Notes under the pieces: model-generated | The model's database searches: none | Told to the model about the DNA's origin: nothing | The model's input: the letters and a program-made list of their open reading frames with translations, nothing else | Made by a program: the position numbers and the translations under genes | From: M55B177 sp034722275 | Lineage (GTDB): Bacteria; Chloroflexota; Dehalococcoidia; GIF9; AB-539-J10 | Assembly (NCBI GenBank): GCA_034722275.1 | Contig: JAYENW010000012.1 | Span: 62,001 to 126,000, forward strand | Reading direction: 5' to 3' | DNA length: 64,000 nucleotides | In this document: piece by piece, positions 18,328 to 27,468 of the stretch | How the letters are laid out: every line of letters begins with the position of its first letter | How positions within the stretch are numbered: position 1 is the stretch's first letter

Positions 18328-19101
18328 CTAATGATAAACGAACTTTTTAATAGCCTTCAGATACCACCCTAAGCCCACCTGCATGATGTCGTTATGATTA
18401 GCTTTGGGAATGATGACCAGGCGTTTATCTTCACTTGCCGCATTGTCAAAGAGGAGTTGTGCCTCACTGGAAGGAATAAGCGTATCCGCCCTGCCATGCA
18501 GGATGAGCGTCGGGATGGTGACAGAGCGTATGTTGGTCACATTGGGGAATTCAGTATCTTTGAAGTCCAGATAACCTATGGGGAAATCCTGATGCAAGAG
18601 CAGTTTGAGAATACTGCCAAAGCCACTTTCAATAATCAGACCTTTGATTTGCTTCTGGTGAGAACAGGTTATCTCCAGAGCAGAAACGCTCCCCAGAGAG
18701 CGCCCCATGACAAAGATTCGTTTACTATAGTGGTGCTGATTCAAAATTGCTATGAACGACTCAAATATAATAGAGGCATCTGAAATCATAGTGCTAAAAG
18801 CAGGCTCGCCCTGGCTGGCTCCATAACCGCGATATTCCGCTACAAATAGATTGATGCCCAGTTGATTATATAAAGGAGCAATGTAGTCATAATCACTGAT
18901 AACCTCAGCATTGCCATGAAAACATAATATTGAAGCTGATTTCGAGTCATGCATATATAAACGACAGGCAACGGAGGTATTTTTGTCTACCGCAATGAAA
19001 CAGTCAGTTGAACCAGGTGGAGGCACAGAGACATTCTTTCTGGGATAAAAAATAACAGAAAGAACCTGGGGTTGGTCTAATGCAGAGTAGCCTTCAGGCA
19101 T
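18328..19101 (-). CDS. alpha/beta hydrolase
   Basis: Serine-hydrolase fold of the BEM46/ABHD13-like kind: FHGNAEVISDY oxyanion segment, AEYRGYGASQGEP, nucleophile elbow GRSLGS, a late Asp in LHGRADTLIP and a His in KANHNDI. I take the ATG at 19101 (257 residues). The frame stays open to 19218, but the extra residues look non-homologous. No signal peptide in the short form. Substrate unknown. It is divergent from the FtsZ/CetZ-like gene. Confidence 0.85.
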   Translation of the reverse strand: MPEGYSALDQPQVLSVIFYPRKNVSVPPPGSTDCFIAVDKNTSVACRLYMHDSKSASILCFHGNAEVISDYDYIAPLYNQLGINLFVAEYRGYGASQGEPAFSTMISDASIIFESFIAILNQHHYSKRIFVMGRSLGSVSALEITCSHQKQIKGLIIESGFGSILKLLLHQDFPIGYLDFKDTEFPNVTNIRSVTIPTLILHGRADTLIPSSEAQLLFDNAASEDKRLVIIPKANHNDIMQVGLGWYLKAIKKFVYH

Positions 19102-19248
19102 GTTTCCCAAGATTGTAACATATGGAGAGCAGCCGCTGTAAATTTCTACCAGGTGAAAGAATACAAAATGACAGGCGGCACAACATCTTGTATAATTCGC
19201 AAAGCTAGGTATTGACATTATTATGCAATATTGCTTAGAATAAAATTT

Positions 19249-20421
19249 ATGAAATTAGTGGTTATAGGTTTAGGTCAATGTGGCTGCAGAATTGCTGACA
19301 GGTTTGCTCGACTAAACAAGAGAGGGCATATAAAAAGAGGGATTGATGTAATTACTGATGCCTTTGCAGTTAACACAGATATTGCTGACCTGAGTGGACT
19401 GCGTACCATCAAACCCGATTACAAACACAGAATCGTTATTGGAGGTCAACAGACCAACGGTCACGGAGTAGGCAAGGTAAGTGAACTCGGCGCCGAGGTA
19501 GCTAAGGAAGATAGCGACAAGATTATAGATGCCCTGAGGGCAGCAGAGCGACTACATGAGACAGACGCTTTTTTGTTGATTGCCGGTGCTTCTGGTGGCA
19601 CAGGCTCCGGAGGAATAGGAATATTAACACAGCACCTCAAAGAACGTTACATAGGAAAACCAATTTATAATGCTATTATTTTGCCTTTCCGGCAAGAAGA
19701 AAATACAGAGGCAAGAACCATCTATAACACGGCCATATGCCTCAAATCCACCTATTTGGTGGCTGATGCCATATTTCTCATTGATAATCAAAGGTATGTT
19801 AAGAAAAACATTCCCATCGCAAACAACCTATCAACAATTAATGGGCGAATAGTTGAGCCATTTTACAATCTGCTTTGTGCAGGTGAAGAGACTCACGAAA
19901 GATACGTCGGGGCAAAAACGCTCGATGCTGGAGATATAATACAGACCCTGGCAGGGTGGACAGTAATCGGTCAAGGTAAATCATCAATCCCCAGAAAGGT
20001 GTTTTCCTGGAGCTTGAAACGTGATTTCCGAGACAGGATGGCGGAAACAAGCAAGGGAGCTCACGCAATGGACGAAGCTTTGGGTGAGCTATCACTCACA
20101 TGTAATCCAAAGGATGCCAGAAGAGCTCTTTATCTCACTACAGCACCACCCCAGGAAATGAACATGGAGATAATCAAGGAACTCGGAGATAAGTTGAAAA
20201 GTATAGCTCCCAATGCCCTGATAAGGAGTGGTGACTACCCCAGACAAAAAGGTTCTCTTGAGATCAGTGTAATCCTATCCGAACTTGCCGCCGTAAGCAA
20301 AATTACAAACTACTTTACCAAAGCGCTCGACTTAGTCTCCATCATAAAAGCAAGGCAAGGCTTGCAATACCCCACCCGAAAGCTTGAAGAAACCTTCGAT
20401 GATATCCCTGTCTTGCTCTAG
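19249..20421 (+). CDS. FtsZ/CetZ-like tubulin-superfamily GTPase
   Basis: 390 residues from the ATG at 19249 (an upstream start at 19231 adds six). GLGQCGCRIAD at the N terminus matches the tubulin/FtsZ GTP-binding loop T1. GASGGTGSGG (113-122) is the tubulin signature (T4). TLDAGD (224-229) aligns with the T7 catalytic loop, keeping both Asp but replacing the usual Asn with Thr. It is clearly divergent from division FtsZ and closer in look to CetZ. It may form a cytoskeletal filament. The two minus-strand helical-repeat genes that follow converge on it. Confidence 0.8.
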   Translation: MKLVVIGLGQCGCRIADRFARLNKRGHIKRGIDVITDAFAVNTDIADLSGLRTIKPDYKHRIVIGGQQTNGHGVGKVSELGAEVAKEDSDKIIDALRAAERLHETDAFLLIAGASGGTGSGGIGILTQHLKERYIGKPIYNAIILPFRQEENTEARTIYNTAICLKSTYLVADAIFLIDNQRYVKKNIPIANNLSTINGRIVEPFYNLLCAGEETHERYVGAKTLDAGDIIQTLAGWTVIGQGKSSIPRKVFSWSLKRDFRDRMAETSKGAHAMDEALGELSLTCNPKDARRALYLTTAPPQEMNMEIIKELGDKLKSIAPNALIRSGDYPRQKGSLEISVILSELAAVSKITNYFTKALDLVSIIKARQGLQYPTRKLEETFDDIPVLL

Positions 20422-20520
20422 CTAGTGTATCAAAGCGGTGCGGAATCGCTAAATCACCAGCCCCGCAACAGCGATCATTCTGGGAATAGAACCGGGAAAA
20501 TAATCTCCTGCCTGACTTAC

Positions 20521-20958
20521 TTATTTCCTACTCTTAGTGAAGATTGTCCAGATCTTCTCTATACTCGCATTGCGAGCTTCCAGAGCCTGCATCTCAGCTT
20601 CATCACGACTTTTTAAAGCCTGTGCTATGCTCTCCTCAGATGCTTTTCTGGCTCGCAGCATAGCTTCCTCACAGGTTTTTAATGCTTGCGCTACGCTTTC
20701 CTCAGATACTTTCCTGGCTTTCTCTTTAGCTTGCCGATAAGTTTTTTCTACTTGTTGTTCCTGCTCCTTATAAGCCTCTTCTACCTGGCGTTCAGCTTCC
20801 CTATACGCCACATAAGCCATCGCAGCTCGTTGTTGAATTTCGTCAAGAGGCTCCGTAGCTTGCTCCGCCTGCTCTGGCTTCTTGGAAGCTTTTTTCACTT
20901 GCTGTTCAACCTCTTCAGGTTTCTGTTCAATTCCTTCATGGCTTTCTGGCCCTGGCAT
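20521..20958 (-). CDS. coiled-coil protein with 11- and 22-residue repeats
   Basis: 145 residues, highly charged, without membrane segment. After a Glu/Lys-rich head, residues 51-83 form three 11-residue units of the type AYREAERQVEE, followed by two near-identical 22-residue units (ARKVSEESVAQALKTCEEAM and ARKASEESIAQALKSRDEAE type). Hendecad periodicity predicts a long, slightly right-handed helical rod. No enzyme motif. It lies 122 bases after the larger repeat protein and is probably co-transcribed with it. Confidence 0.75.
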   Translation of the reverse strand: MPGPESHEGIEQKPEEVEQQVKKASKKPEQAEQATEPLDEIQQRAAMAYVAYREAERQVEEAYKEQEQQVEKTYRQAKEKARKVSEESVAQALKTCEEAMLRARKASEESIAQALKSRDEAEMQALEARNASIEKIWTIFTKSRK

Positions 20959-21080
20959 AACTTACCTCCTTCAGTTACTATAATTTTAATTCTATTACAT
21001 CTCGCTGGATTCGTCCAAGCGGCGGAAAAAGAGAAACCAGGAAATGTTCCCTCCTTCATACAGATCGCTTTGCCATTCAA

Positions 21081-22673
21081 TTAATCATTCTCATCAACCT
21101 CCTCAGCGTCTTTCCCTTTATTAGCTTCATACATCCGCGCCAGGAAGTTTAAGCGCTCCGCAATTTCCTGGCCACGTTTTTTAGTTCCCTTCTTTTCTTC
21201 CACGGGTTTATCATCTCCGCTCAAGGCTTCTTCGAAACGCTTTACCGGGGCTTCAGCAGTTTCTTCAGGCAATTCTCCTGCCGCTTTAGCTCTGCTTATC
21301 GCTTCTTGAAATATCCGTATTGATGTCTTCGCAGCCCTTCTAGCCGATTTACTTGTTTCTTCAGCCCGATTAATTGCCTCTTCCAATGCCCTTATAGATG
21401 TTACCACCGCTTCTTGGCCTACTCTTATTGAGGCCGCAGTAGCCTCTCTGAACACCCGTGTCGAATCCTTAATGGCTTCCTCAGCCTCCTGCTTTATTTC
21501 CTCGGCTCTGCTTATCGCTTCCTGAGCTGCTGCCTCCGCTTCCTGGGCAGCTTCCATATTAGCCTGGCCTATCTCCTCAGCTCTTTGCACCGCTTCCTGG
21601 GATGCTTGCTTTGCTTTCCCAACAGCCTCCCCTACCTCCTGACCTATTTGATCCGCCTTTCCTATCGCTTCTTGCGATGCCTTTTCCGCCTCCTTGGCCT
21701 TTCCTATCGCTTCCTGCGATACTCTCTGTGCCTCTCCAACAGCTTCCCAGGACATCTGGCTTGCCTCCTCCGCTCTGCTTACAGCTTCCTGGGATGCTTT
21801 GGTCACTTTTCCCATAGTACTTTTGGCCGATTTGAATGAGGCCTCAGCCCTATTTATAGTCTCCTCAGATGTTGCTATCAATGCTCTCGCCCTCGCGGTA
21901 GCTGTTTCACTTATTGTTTCAGCCTTTTGTATCGTTTCTTCTGACGCCCTTCTCGCTTTCTCGGCAGCTTCCTGAGATGCTCGGCTTATTTCCTCAGTCT
22001 TACTCATCGCTTCCTCAAACGCTCTTGCCGATGCCTCAGCAGCTTCACTCGCCATTCTATTTATTTTGTCAGCTCTCTTGATCGCTTCCTGCGATGCCTT
22101 TTTCGCCTCCTTGGCAGCCTTTGCCGCCGTCTTACTTATTTCTTCAGCTCTGCTTATAGCTTCCTCTGAGACACTTCGTGCCTCTTCGGCAGTCTCCAGC
22201 GCCTCCTGGCCTATCCTCTCAGCTCTCTCTATTCCCTCCTGAGATGCTTTTACCGATGTTCTGGCAGCTTCCTCAGCCGATTTAACCAGTGTTTCAGCCC
22301 GGCTGACAGCCTCCTTAAATTCCCTGGCTGATGTTTCAGCAGCTTCTGCCGATGATTTGATTGATATTTCAGCTTTGCTTATTGTCTCCTGGGATGTTTT
22401 CCTCGCCGCTTCAGAGGTTTCTTGAGATGATCGAGTCACCGCTTCCGCCCTTTTCACCACCTCCTGAGATATTTTCCGGGATTCCTTGGCAGTCGCCAGA
22501 GCCTCCCGACTTATTCCTTCAATTCTGCTTATAGCTTCTTGCGCTGCCTTCACTGACCTTTCAGCAGCTTCTTGAGCTGCCTGACTCAACTTCTCAGCTC
22601 TAGCTACGGCCTCTTCAAACCCCCCACCACTACTTTCCATATCTTTTACTTCAGGAGAAACCTTGCCTGCCAT
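21081..22673 (-). CDS. long Ala/Glu-rich helical-repeat protein, nineteen ~25-residue units
   Basis: 530 residues. After an 18-residue head, residues 19-479 consist of nineteen tandem units with the consensus (S/F/A)-Q-E-A-I-x-(R/K)-A-E-x-I and an Ala/Lys/Glu-rich second half. Seventeen are exactly 25 residues; one has 14 and one 22. The tail (480-530) is charged and ends acidic. No transmembrane segment, signal peptide or catalytic motif. A scaffold or filament-forming role is inferred from structure and from proximity to the tubulin-like gene; divergent from groES. A SMC/apolipoprotein-like database match would reflect composition only. Confidence 0.8.
   Translation of the reverse strand: MAGKVSPEVKDMESSGGGFEEAVARAEKLSQAAQEAAERSVKAAQEAISRIEGISREALATAKESRKISQEVVKRAEAVTRSSQETSEAARKTSQETISKAEISIKSSAEAAETSAREFKEAVSRAETLVKSAEEAARTSVKASQEGIERAERIGQEALETAEEARSVSEEAISRAEEISKTAAKAAKEAKKASQEAIKRADKINRMASEAAEASARAFEEAMSKTEEISRASQEAAEKARRASEETIQKAETISETATARARALIATSEETINRAEASFKSAKSTMGKVTKASQEAVSRAEEASQMSWEAVGEAQRVSQEAIGKAKEAEKASQEAIGKADQIGQEVGEAVGKAKQASQEAVQRAEEIGQANMEAAQEAEAAAQEAISRAEEIKQEAEEAIKDSTRVFREATAASIRVGQEAVVTSIRALEEAINRAEETSKSARRAAKTSIRIFQEAISRAKAAGELPEETAEAPVKRFEEALSGDDKPVEEKKGTKKRGQEIAERLNFLARMYEANKGKDAEEVDEND
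21237..22619 (-). repeat. tandem array of ~75-bp coding repeats
   Basis: DNA encoding residues 19-479 of the repeat protein. Units of 75 bp (one of 42, one of 66) are strongly diverged at the DNA level but in register as protein, so the array is old and maintained by selection on the protein. Confidence 0.8.
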
Positions 22674-22758
22674 TTTAACCTCACGAAGTTTAACATTTTG
22701 CGCCTATCCAATTCATATTTCTACTCCATTTTATTAGGGATTGCCTAGTTTTTCAATA

Positions 22759-22815
22759 TTGACTCTGAAATTTTTTGTGTTATAATAATTAGCAGTTTAG
22801 GCATGAGAGTGCTAA
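22759..22815 (+). promoter_or_regulatory. groESL promoter with CIRCE operator
   Basis: -35 TTGACT (22759-22764), 16 bases, -10 TATAAT (22781-22786), followed by an inverted repeat TTAGCAGTT-N9-GAGTGCTAA (22789-22815). The right arm is a perfect CIRCE half and the left matches 7 of 9. CIRCE is the operator of the heat-shock repressor HrcA, so groESL is expected to be HrcA-controlled; hrcA is not in the window. Confidence 0.85.
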
Positions 22816-22836
22816 AATTAAAGAAAGGAGGGCAGC

Positions 22837-23133
22837 ATGGCAGCAAAAATCGAACCTTTAGGAGACAGAGTAGTAATCAAACCTGCTCCTAAAGAAGAAG
22901 TAAGCAAAGGGGGAATCGTTCTTCCGGATACAGCCAAGGAGAAGCCCCAGGAAGGCGAGATCATCGCTGTAGGTCCAGGCAAGCGTAATGAAGAAGGCAA
23001 ACGTGTAGCTATGGAAGTGAAAGTAGGCGATAAAGTTCTCTATTCTAAATACGCTGGCACTGAATTTAAGCTGGATGGTGAAGAACTGGTTATTATGCGT
23101 GAGAGCGATATTCTAGTCAAGAAAATTTCATAA
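22837..23133 (+). CDS. groES: co-chaperonin GroES
   Basis: Heptameric lid of the chaperonin. It shows PLGDRVVIKP, a mobile loop at KEEVSKGGIVLPD, and GDKVLYSKYAGTE near the C terminus. 98 residues. AAAGGAGGG precedes the ATG by 6 bases. First gene of groESL under the CIRCE promoter. Confidence 0.98.
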   Translation: MAAKIEPLGDRVVIKPAPKEEVSKGGIVLPDTAKEKPQEGEIIAVGPGKRNEEGKRVAMEVKVGDKVLYSKYAGTEFKLDGEELVIMRESDILVKKIS

Positions 23134-23147
23134 AAGGAGGGATAAGA

Positions 23148-24758
23148 ATGGCAAAACAACTTCTTTTCAGCGAAGAAGCAAGAAAAGCCTTAAAAACTGG
23201 TGTAGATACTTTAAGTAATGCTATAAGGGTGACACTGGGGCCTCGTGGTCGCCCCGTGGCGTTGGATAAAAAATTTGGTGCTCCTTCAGTTCTCAATGAT
23301 GGTGTCTCAGTGGCCAAGGAAGTAGAGTTACCTGACCCCTTTGAGAACATGGGAGCGCAGTTAGTCAAGCAGGCAGCCACTAAGACTAATGACCAATGTG
23401 GTGATGGCACCAGTACAGCGACTATACTGGCTCAAGCCATTATCAGTGAAGGTTTCAAGAATATCGCCGCTGGAGCCGATGCCATGGCTTTGAAGCGTGG
23501 CATTGAGAAGGGGGTAAATACCCTGGTTGATGAGCTCAAGAAAATGTCCATACCTGTAGCTAGTAAAGAACAAGTGGCTCAAGTGGCCACGATATCAGCC
23601 ATTGATGAGGAAATTGGCAACCTGATTGCCGATGTTATGGAAAAAGTGGGCAAGGATGGCGTTATCACTGTGGAAGAAGGTAAGGGATTGGAATTTGAAA
23701 CTGAGTATGTTGAGGGGATGAAATTTGATCGTGGATATATCAGCCCTTACTTCATTACAAACCCAGAACAAATGAGGGCAGAATTAGAAGATCCCTACAT
23801 CCTCATCACTGACAAGAAAATTTCCGCCATAAACGATATCTTGCCCGCTCTGGAAAAAATAGTCCAAACTTCCAAGAACATTGTACTTATCGCCGAGGAT
23901 CTTGAAGGTGAATCTCTGGCCACGCTGGTGGTTAATAAGATGAGAGGCACTCTCAGCCCTCTGGCAGTTAAGGCGCCCGGCTTTGGCGACAGACGCAAGG
24001 CGATGCTGCAGGATATCGCCATCCTCACCGGAGGCAATGTTATCTCGGAGGAAGTCGGCAGGAAATTGGATTCAGTGACCGTAGATGATTTGGGGCGAGC
24101 CAGAAGAGTAGTGACCGATAAAGAAAATACCACCATCGTTGAAGGCAAGGGCAAGACTGGTGAGATTGAAGCCAGAATCAAACAAATCAGAGCCGAGATT
24201 GACAAAAGCACATCAGATTATGACAAAGAAAAATTACAGGAGCGATTAGCTAAATTGGCTGGTGGAGTGGCAGTGATAAAAGTAGGTGCGGCTACAGAGA
24301 CAGAACTCAAGGAGAGAAAACACCGCGTGGAGGATGCCCTTTCAGCTACCCGTGCCGCTGTAGAGGAAGGCATTTTACCTGGAGGTGGCGTCGCTTTAAT
24401 TGACTCTTTGCCTGCCTTGGACAATCTCGATGTCTCCCAAGATGAAGCTACCGGGGTAGCTATATTAAAACGAGCCGTAGAGGAGCCTTTGCGTTGCATC
24501 GCCGACAACAGCGGCAGAGAAGGCTCAGTAGTTGTGAACGCAGTTAAGAAGAGCGCAGCGGGGCTAGGATATGATGCCTTGAAAGACGTGATGGAGGTTG
24601 ATATGGTGAAGAGTGGCATCGTTGACCCTCTCAAGGTTACTCGCTCTGCCTTACAGAACGGCGCCAGCATCGCCGCCATGATTTTAACCACCGAGTCTCT
24701 GGTGACAGATATTCCCGAGAAGGAAAAACCCATGCCACCAATGCCACCAGAATACTAA
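23148..24758 (+). CDS. groL: chaperonin GroEL
   Basis: 60-kDa chaperonin, 536 residues. LGPRGRPVALDKKFGAP, the nucleotide-binding GDGTSTAT, GGGVAL and AVEEGILPGGG are present. The tail reads PMPPMPPEY and lacks the usual GGM repeats that fill the GroEL cavity, an unusual but not unique feature. Starts 14 bases after groES with its own AAAGGAGGG. Confidence 0.98.
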   Translation: MAKQLLFSEEARKALKTGVDTLSNAIRVTLGPRGRPVALDKKFGAPSVLNDGVSVAKEVELPDPFENMGAQLVKQAATKTNDQCGDGTSTATILAQAIISEGFKNIAAGADAMALKRGIEKGVNTLVDELKKMSIPVASKEQVAQVATISAIDEEIGNLIADVMEKVGKDGVITVEEGKGLEFETEYVEGMKFDRGYISPYFITNPEQMRAELEDPYILITDKKISAINDILPALEKIVQTSKNIVLIAEDLEGESLATLVVNKMRGTLSPLAVKAPGFGDRRKAMLQDIAILTGGNVISEEVGRKLDSVTVDDLGRARRVVTDKENTTIVEGKGKTGEIEARIKQIRAEIDKSTSDYDKEKLQERLAKLAGGVAVIKVGAATETELKERKHRVEDALSATRAAVEEGILPGGGVALIDSLPALDNLDVSQDEATGVAILKRAVEEPLRCIADNSGREGSVVVNAVKKSAAGLGYDALKDVMEVDMVKSGIVDPLKVTRSALQNGASIAAMILTTESLVTDIPEKEKPMPPMPPEY

Positions 24759-24767
24759 GGGCAAGAG

Positions 24768-24795
24768 AAAAGGGGCGACAAAAGGCGCCCCTTTT
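24768..24795. terminator. bidirectional rho-independent terminator
   Basis: Perfect 10-bp inverted repeat AAAAGGGGCG / CGCCCCTTTT with an 8-base loop, placed between groEL and the convergent M16 peptidase gene. Flanking A and T runs allow it to work in both directions. Confidence 0.85.
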
Positions 24796-24796
24796 C

Positions 24797-26068
24797 TTAC
24801 ATCTTCAGGAGCCCAAGCAAACCATCCTCCCTTTCCAGCGGCCCTACTATAGCCAAGTTAAACCCATCATCCTTTATGACTTGCTGAGCAACTTCTCTCA
24901 GTTCGTCCTCGGTGATAGCATCTATGATGGAAATGACTTCGTCCACATCAAGAATACGCTGCCTCAAAATCTCCTGACTGCCCAGCCACAAAGCCATATT
25001 CTGGCTATCCTCAAGCCGTAATTGCAACCTTCCTTTGGATAGTTCCTTAGCTCTAGTGAGTTCCTCAGATGTGACTCCTATCTTAAGCTTACGTAATTCT
25101 TCGAGAACGGCGCTAACCGCGGTTTCTACATTCTTAAGGTCAACACCAGCATAGACTACAAAGGAACCTGCGTTGAGGAAGTGTTCTGTATAGCTGTGCA
25201 CATCATAGGCCAGCCTTTTATGCTCCCGAATTTCGGTAAACAAGCGACAGCTCATGCCACTACCGAGCACAGTATTGAGCAAGTCGAGAGCGAAGCGCCG
25301 GGGATGAGAATGAGAAAATCCGTGAGTGGCAAGACAAAGATGCGCTTGCTCACACTTCCTGGGCTCAACACGCAATCTGACCTGAGTTTGCTTATCATCG
25401 CTTACATAGCCAGTTGCTAATTCCGCAGCAGTCCATTTATCAAACACCGGCTCAATTTGACGAATTGCCTCTTCATGCTTTATATTCCCGGCAATGCTGA
25501 TGAGCGTATTATTGGGCACATAACGCTGAGCGACATAATCCAATATCTGTTTCCTGCTTATGGCAGTCACACTATCCTTGCTGCCAGCAACTTCATACCC
25601 CAAAGGCTGCTCCGGCCATAATAGCTCATCTATGAGCATACCCACCCTTTGTTGAGGAAGATCCAAATTCATCTTTATTTCTTCGATGATGATGGGGCGT
25701 TCTTGCTCAATATCCTTAGTATCAAAACGAGAATGGAGCAATAAATCGGACAAAACATCCAGAGCCACAGGGAAATGATTCTTAGCCACTTTACACCAAT
25801 AAACGGTCATTTCCTTGTCGGTGCCGCCATTAATTATGCCTCCCACACTTTCAATTTCCTGACTTATTTCCTTGGCTGTTGGCCGTCGCCGTGTACCTTT
25901 GAACAACAAGTGTTCAACAAAATGAGAAATGCCCGCTTCCCGGGAGAACTCATAACAAGAACCAGTGCCAACAAGGAAAGCAAGGCTCACCGAACGCGTA
26001 TGGGGCATGGTAGAAGTGATAACCTTCAGCCCATTATCAAAGACTGTTTTCTCATACATCATCAGCAA
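24797..26068 (-). CDS. M16 family zinc peptidase
   Basis: Processing-peptidase/insulinase-type protease. The inverted zinc motif HxxEH appears as HFVEHLLFKGT near residue 46, with a downstream Glu 76 residues on (TDKEMTVYW region). The usual second inactive domain occupies residues 170-420. 423 residues, no signal peptide, so it is probably cytoplasmic. It shares a terminator with groEL. Substrate unknown. Confidence 0.92.
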   Translation of the reverse strand: MLMMYEKTVFDNGLKVITSTMPHTRSVSLAFLVGTGSCYEFSREAGISHFVEHLLFKGTRRRPTAKEISQEIESVGGIINGGTDKEMTVYWCKVAKNHFPVALDVLSDLLLHSRFDTKDIEQERPIIIEEIKMNLDLPQQRVGMLIDELLWPEQPLGYEVAGSKDSVTAISRKQILDYVAQRYVPNNTLISIAGNIKHEEAIRQIEPVFDKWTAAELATGYVSDDKQTQVRLRVEPRKCEQAHLCLATHGFSHSHPRRFALDLLNTVLGSGMSCRLFTEIREHKRLAYDVHSYTEHFLNAGSFVVYAGVDLKNVETAVSAVLEELRKLKIGVTSEELTRAKELSKGRLQLRLEDSQNMALWLGSQEILRQRILDVDEVISIIDAITEDELREVAQQVIKDDGFNLAIVGPLEREDGLLGLLKM

Positions 26069-26160
26069 TTCTAATTTGAATCCTGCTTTGCTGTCAAAGA
26101 AAACTTCCTTGACTCACTCTAGATTACAAGCTAAGATAGCGAAGGTGAATGCAGAGCACG

Positions 26161-27468
26161 ATGTCAAAACTGAATCTATTTCCATTAACTTCCGAGATAA
26201 ATAACCAGGGTCATCTCTGCATTGGCGGTTGCGATGTTGTTGACCTGGCCAGGGAATTTGGCACTCCGCTCTACCTTTTTGATGAATTCACCATTCGCCA
26301 TAAATGTCGTGAATTCAAAACTGCCTTTTCTACACACTACCCCTATACTCTGGTGATCTACGCCTCCAAGGCTTTCCTCAATAAAGCGTTGGCTCTTATT
26401 CTTAAAGAAGAAGACCTGGGCCTCGATGTTGCCTCCGGGGGAGAGCTTTACATTGCCCATTGCGTAGATTTCCCCCAGGATAAAATCTACTTCCACGGCA
26501 ATAATAAGACAGCGGAGGAACTGCAATTATCCTTAAATTGGGGCATTGGCCGTGTGGTAGTAGATAACTTCTATGAGCTTGAGCTGCTCGACAGACTGGC
26601 GAAAGAAAAAGGAATCAGGCAAGATATTTTGTTTCGCCTCACGCCGGGAGTTGACCCTCACACTCACCAGTACACCACTACAGGAACACTGGATAGCAAG
26701 TTCGGCTTTCCCATAACCACAGGGCAAGCTGAAGAGGCGGTAAGCCAGGTTATATCAACTCCCAACCTCACTCTCTTGGGCTTTCACTTCCACCTCGGCT
26801 CTCCAATTCCTCAAATAATGCCCTATGAATTAGCCCTGGAAATTGTCCTTCAATTTGCTCAGAAAGTCAGTGCCAAATATAACTTTGAGGCAAGCGAACT
26901 TGATATTGGAGGTGGCTTTGCCGTTCGCTATACTTCTGAGTCTGATGTGCCCAGTGCATCTGATTATGCTCAATCTATAGGTAATAAAATAAACGACCTC
27001 ACTTCAACTCTGAAAATAGGCTACCCAAAACTCATTGTTGAGCCAGGGAGAGCAATTGTAGGGCAGGCAGGGATAGCACTATATGCTGTGGGAGCAATAA
27101 AAGAGATACCCGGTATAAGAAAGTATGTATGTATTGATGGTGGCATGAGCGACAACATTCGCCCTGCCCTTTATGGCGCCAAATATGAAGCTTTGGTGGC
27201 CAATAAGGCTTCAGAAGCAGAAGAGGGCCTAGTCACCATCGCCGGCAAGCTGTGTGAGTCAGGCGATATCTTGGCCAGAGATATCAATTTAGCTTCAGTC
27301 ACTCACGATGACATCATCGCCATTCCTGTTTGTGGCGCTTACTCTGTCCCCATGGCCAGCAATTACAATGGCCTCCCCCAACCAGCTATAGCAATGGCGA
27401 AAGAAGGCGAAGCGCATCTTATTCGCCGCAGGGAAAACTATCAGGATTTAATACACAGGGATACTTAG
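26161..27468 (+). CDS. lysA: diaminopimelate decarboxylase
   Basis: PLP enzyme making lysine from meso-diaminopimelate. PLP Lys is in YASKAFLN; HFHLGS, the GGG of LDIGGGF, EPGRAIV and CESGDILA follow. Length about 435. I take the ATG at 26161; one at 26149 adds four residues. holB starts at the base after its stop codon. Confidence 0.95.
   Translation: MSKLNLFPLTSEINNQGHLCIGGCDVVDLAREFGTPLYLFDEFTIRHKCREFKTAFSTHYPYTLVIYASKAFLNKALALILKEEDLGLDVASGGELYIAHCVDFPQDKIYFHGNNKTAEELQLSLNWGIGRVVVDNFYELELLDRLAKEKGIRQDILFRLTPGVDPHTHQYTTTGTLDSKFGFPITTGQAEEAVSQVISTPNLTLLGFHFHLGSPIPQIMPYELALEIVLQFAQKVSAKYNFEASELDIGGGFAVRYTSESDVPSASDYAQSIGNKINDLTSTLKIGYPKLIVEPGRAIVGQAGIALYAVGAIKEIPGIRKYVCIDGGMSDNIRPALYGAKYEALVANKASEAEEGLVTIAGKLCESGDILARDINLASVTHDDIIAIPVCGAYSVPMASNYNGLPQPAIAMAKEGEAHLIRRRENYQDLIHRDT

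Noticed and set aside
21237..22619. CRISPR-like periodicity
   Set aside because: The 75-bp period codes for an unbroken 25-residue protein repeat; there are no identical repeats or unique spacers.
23795..24733. Two long minus-strand frames (138 and 171 codons)
   Set aside because: Antisense to groEL; Ser/Thr/Ala-rich without motifs, as expected of shadow frames of chaperonin genes.
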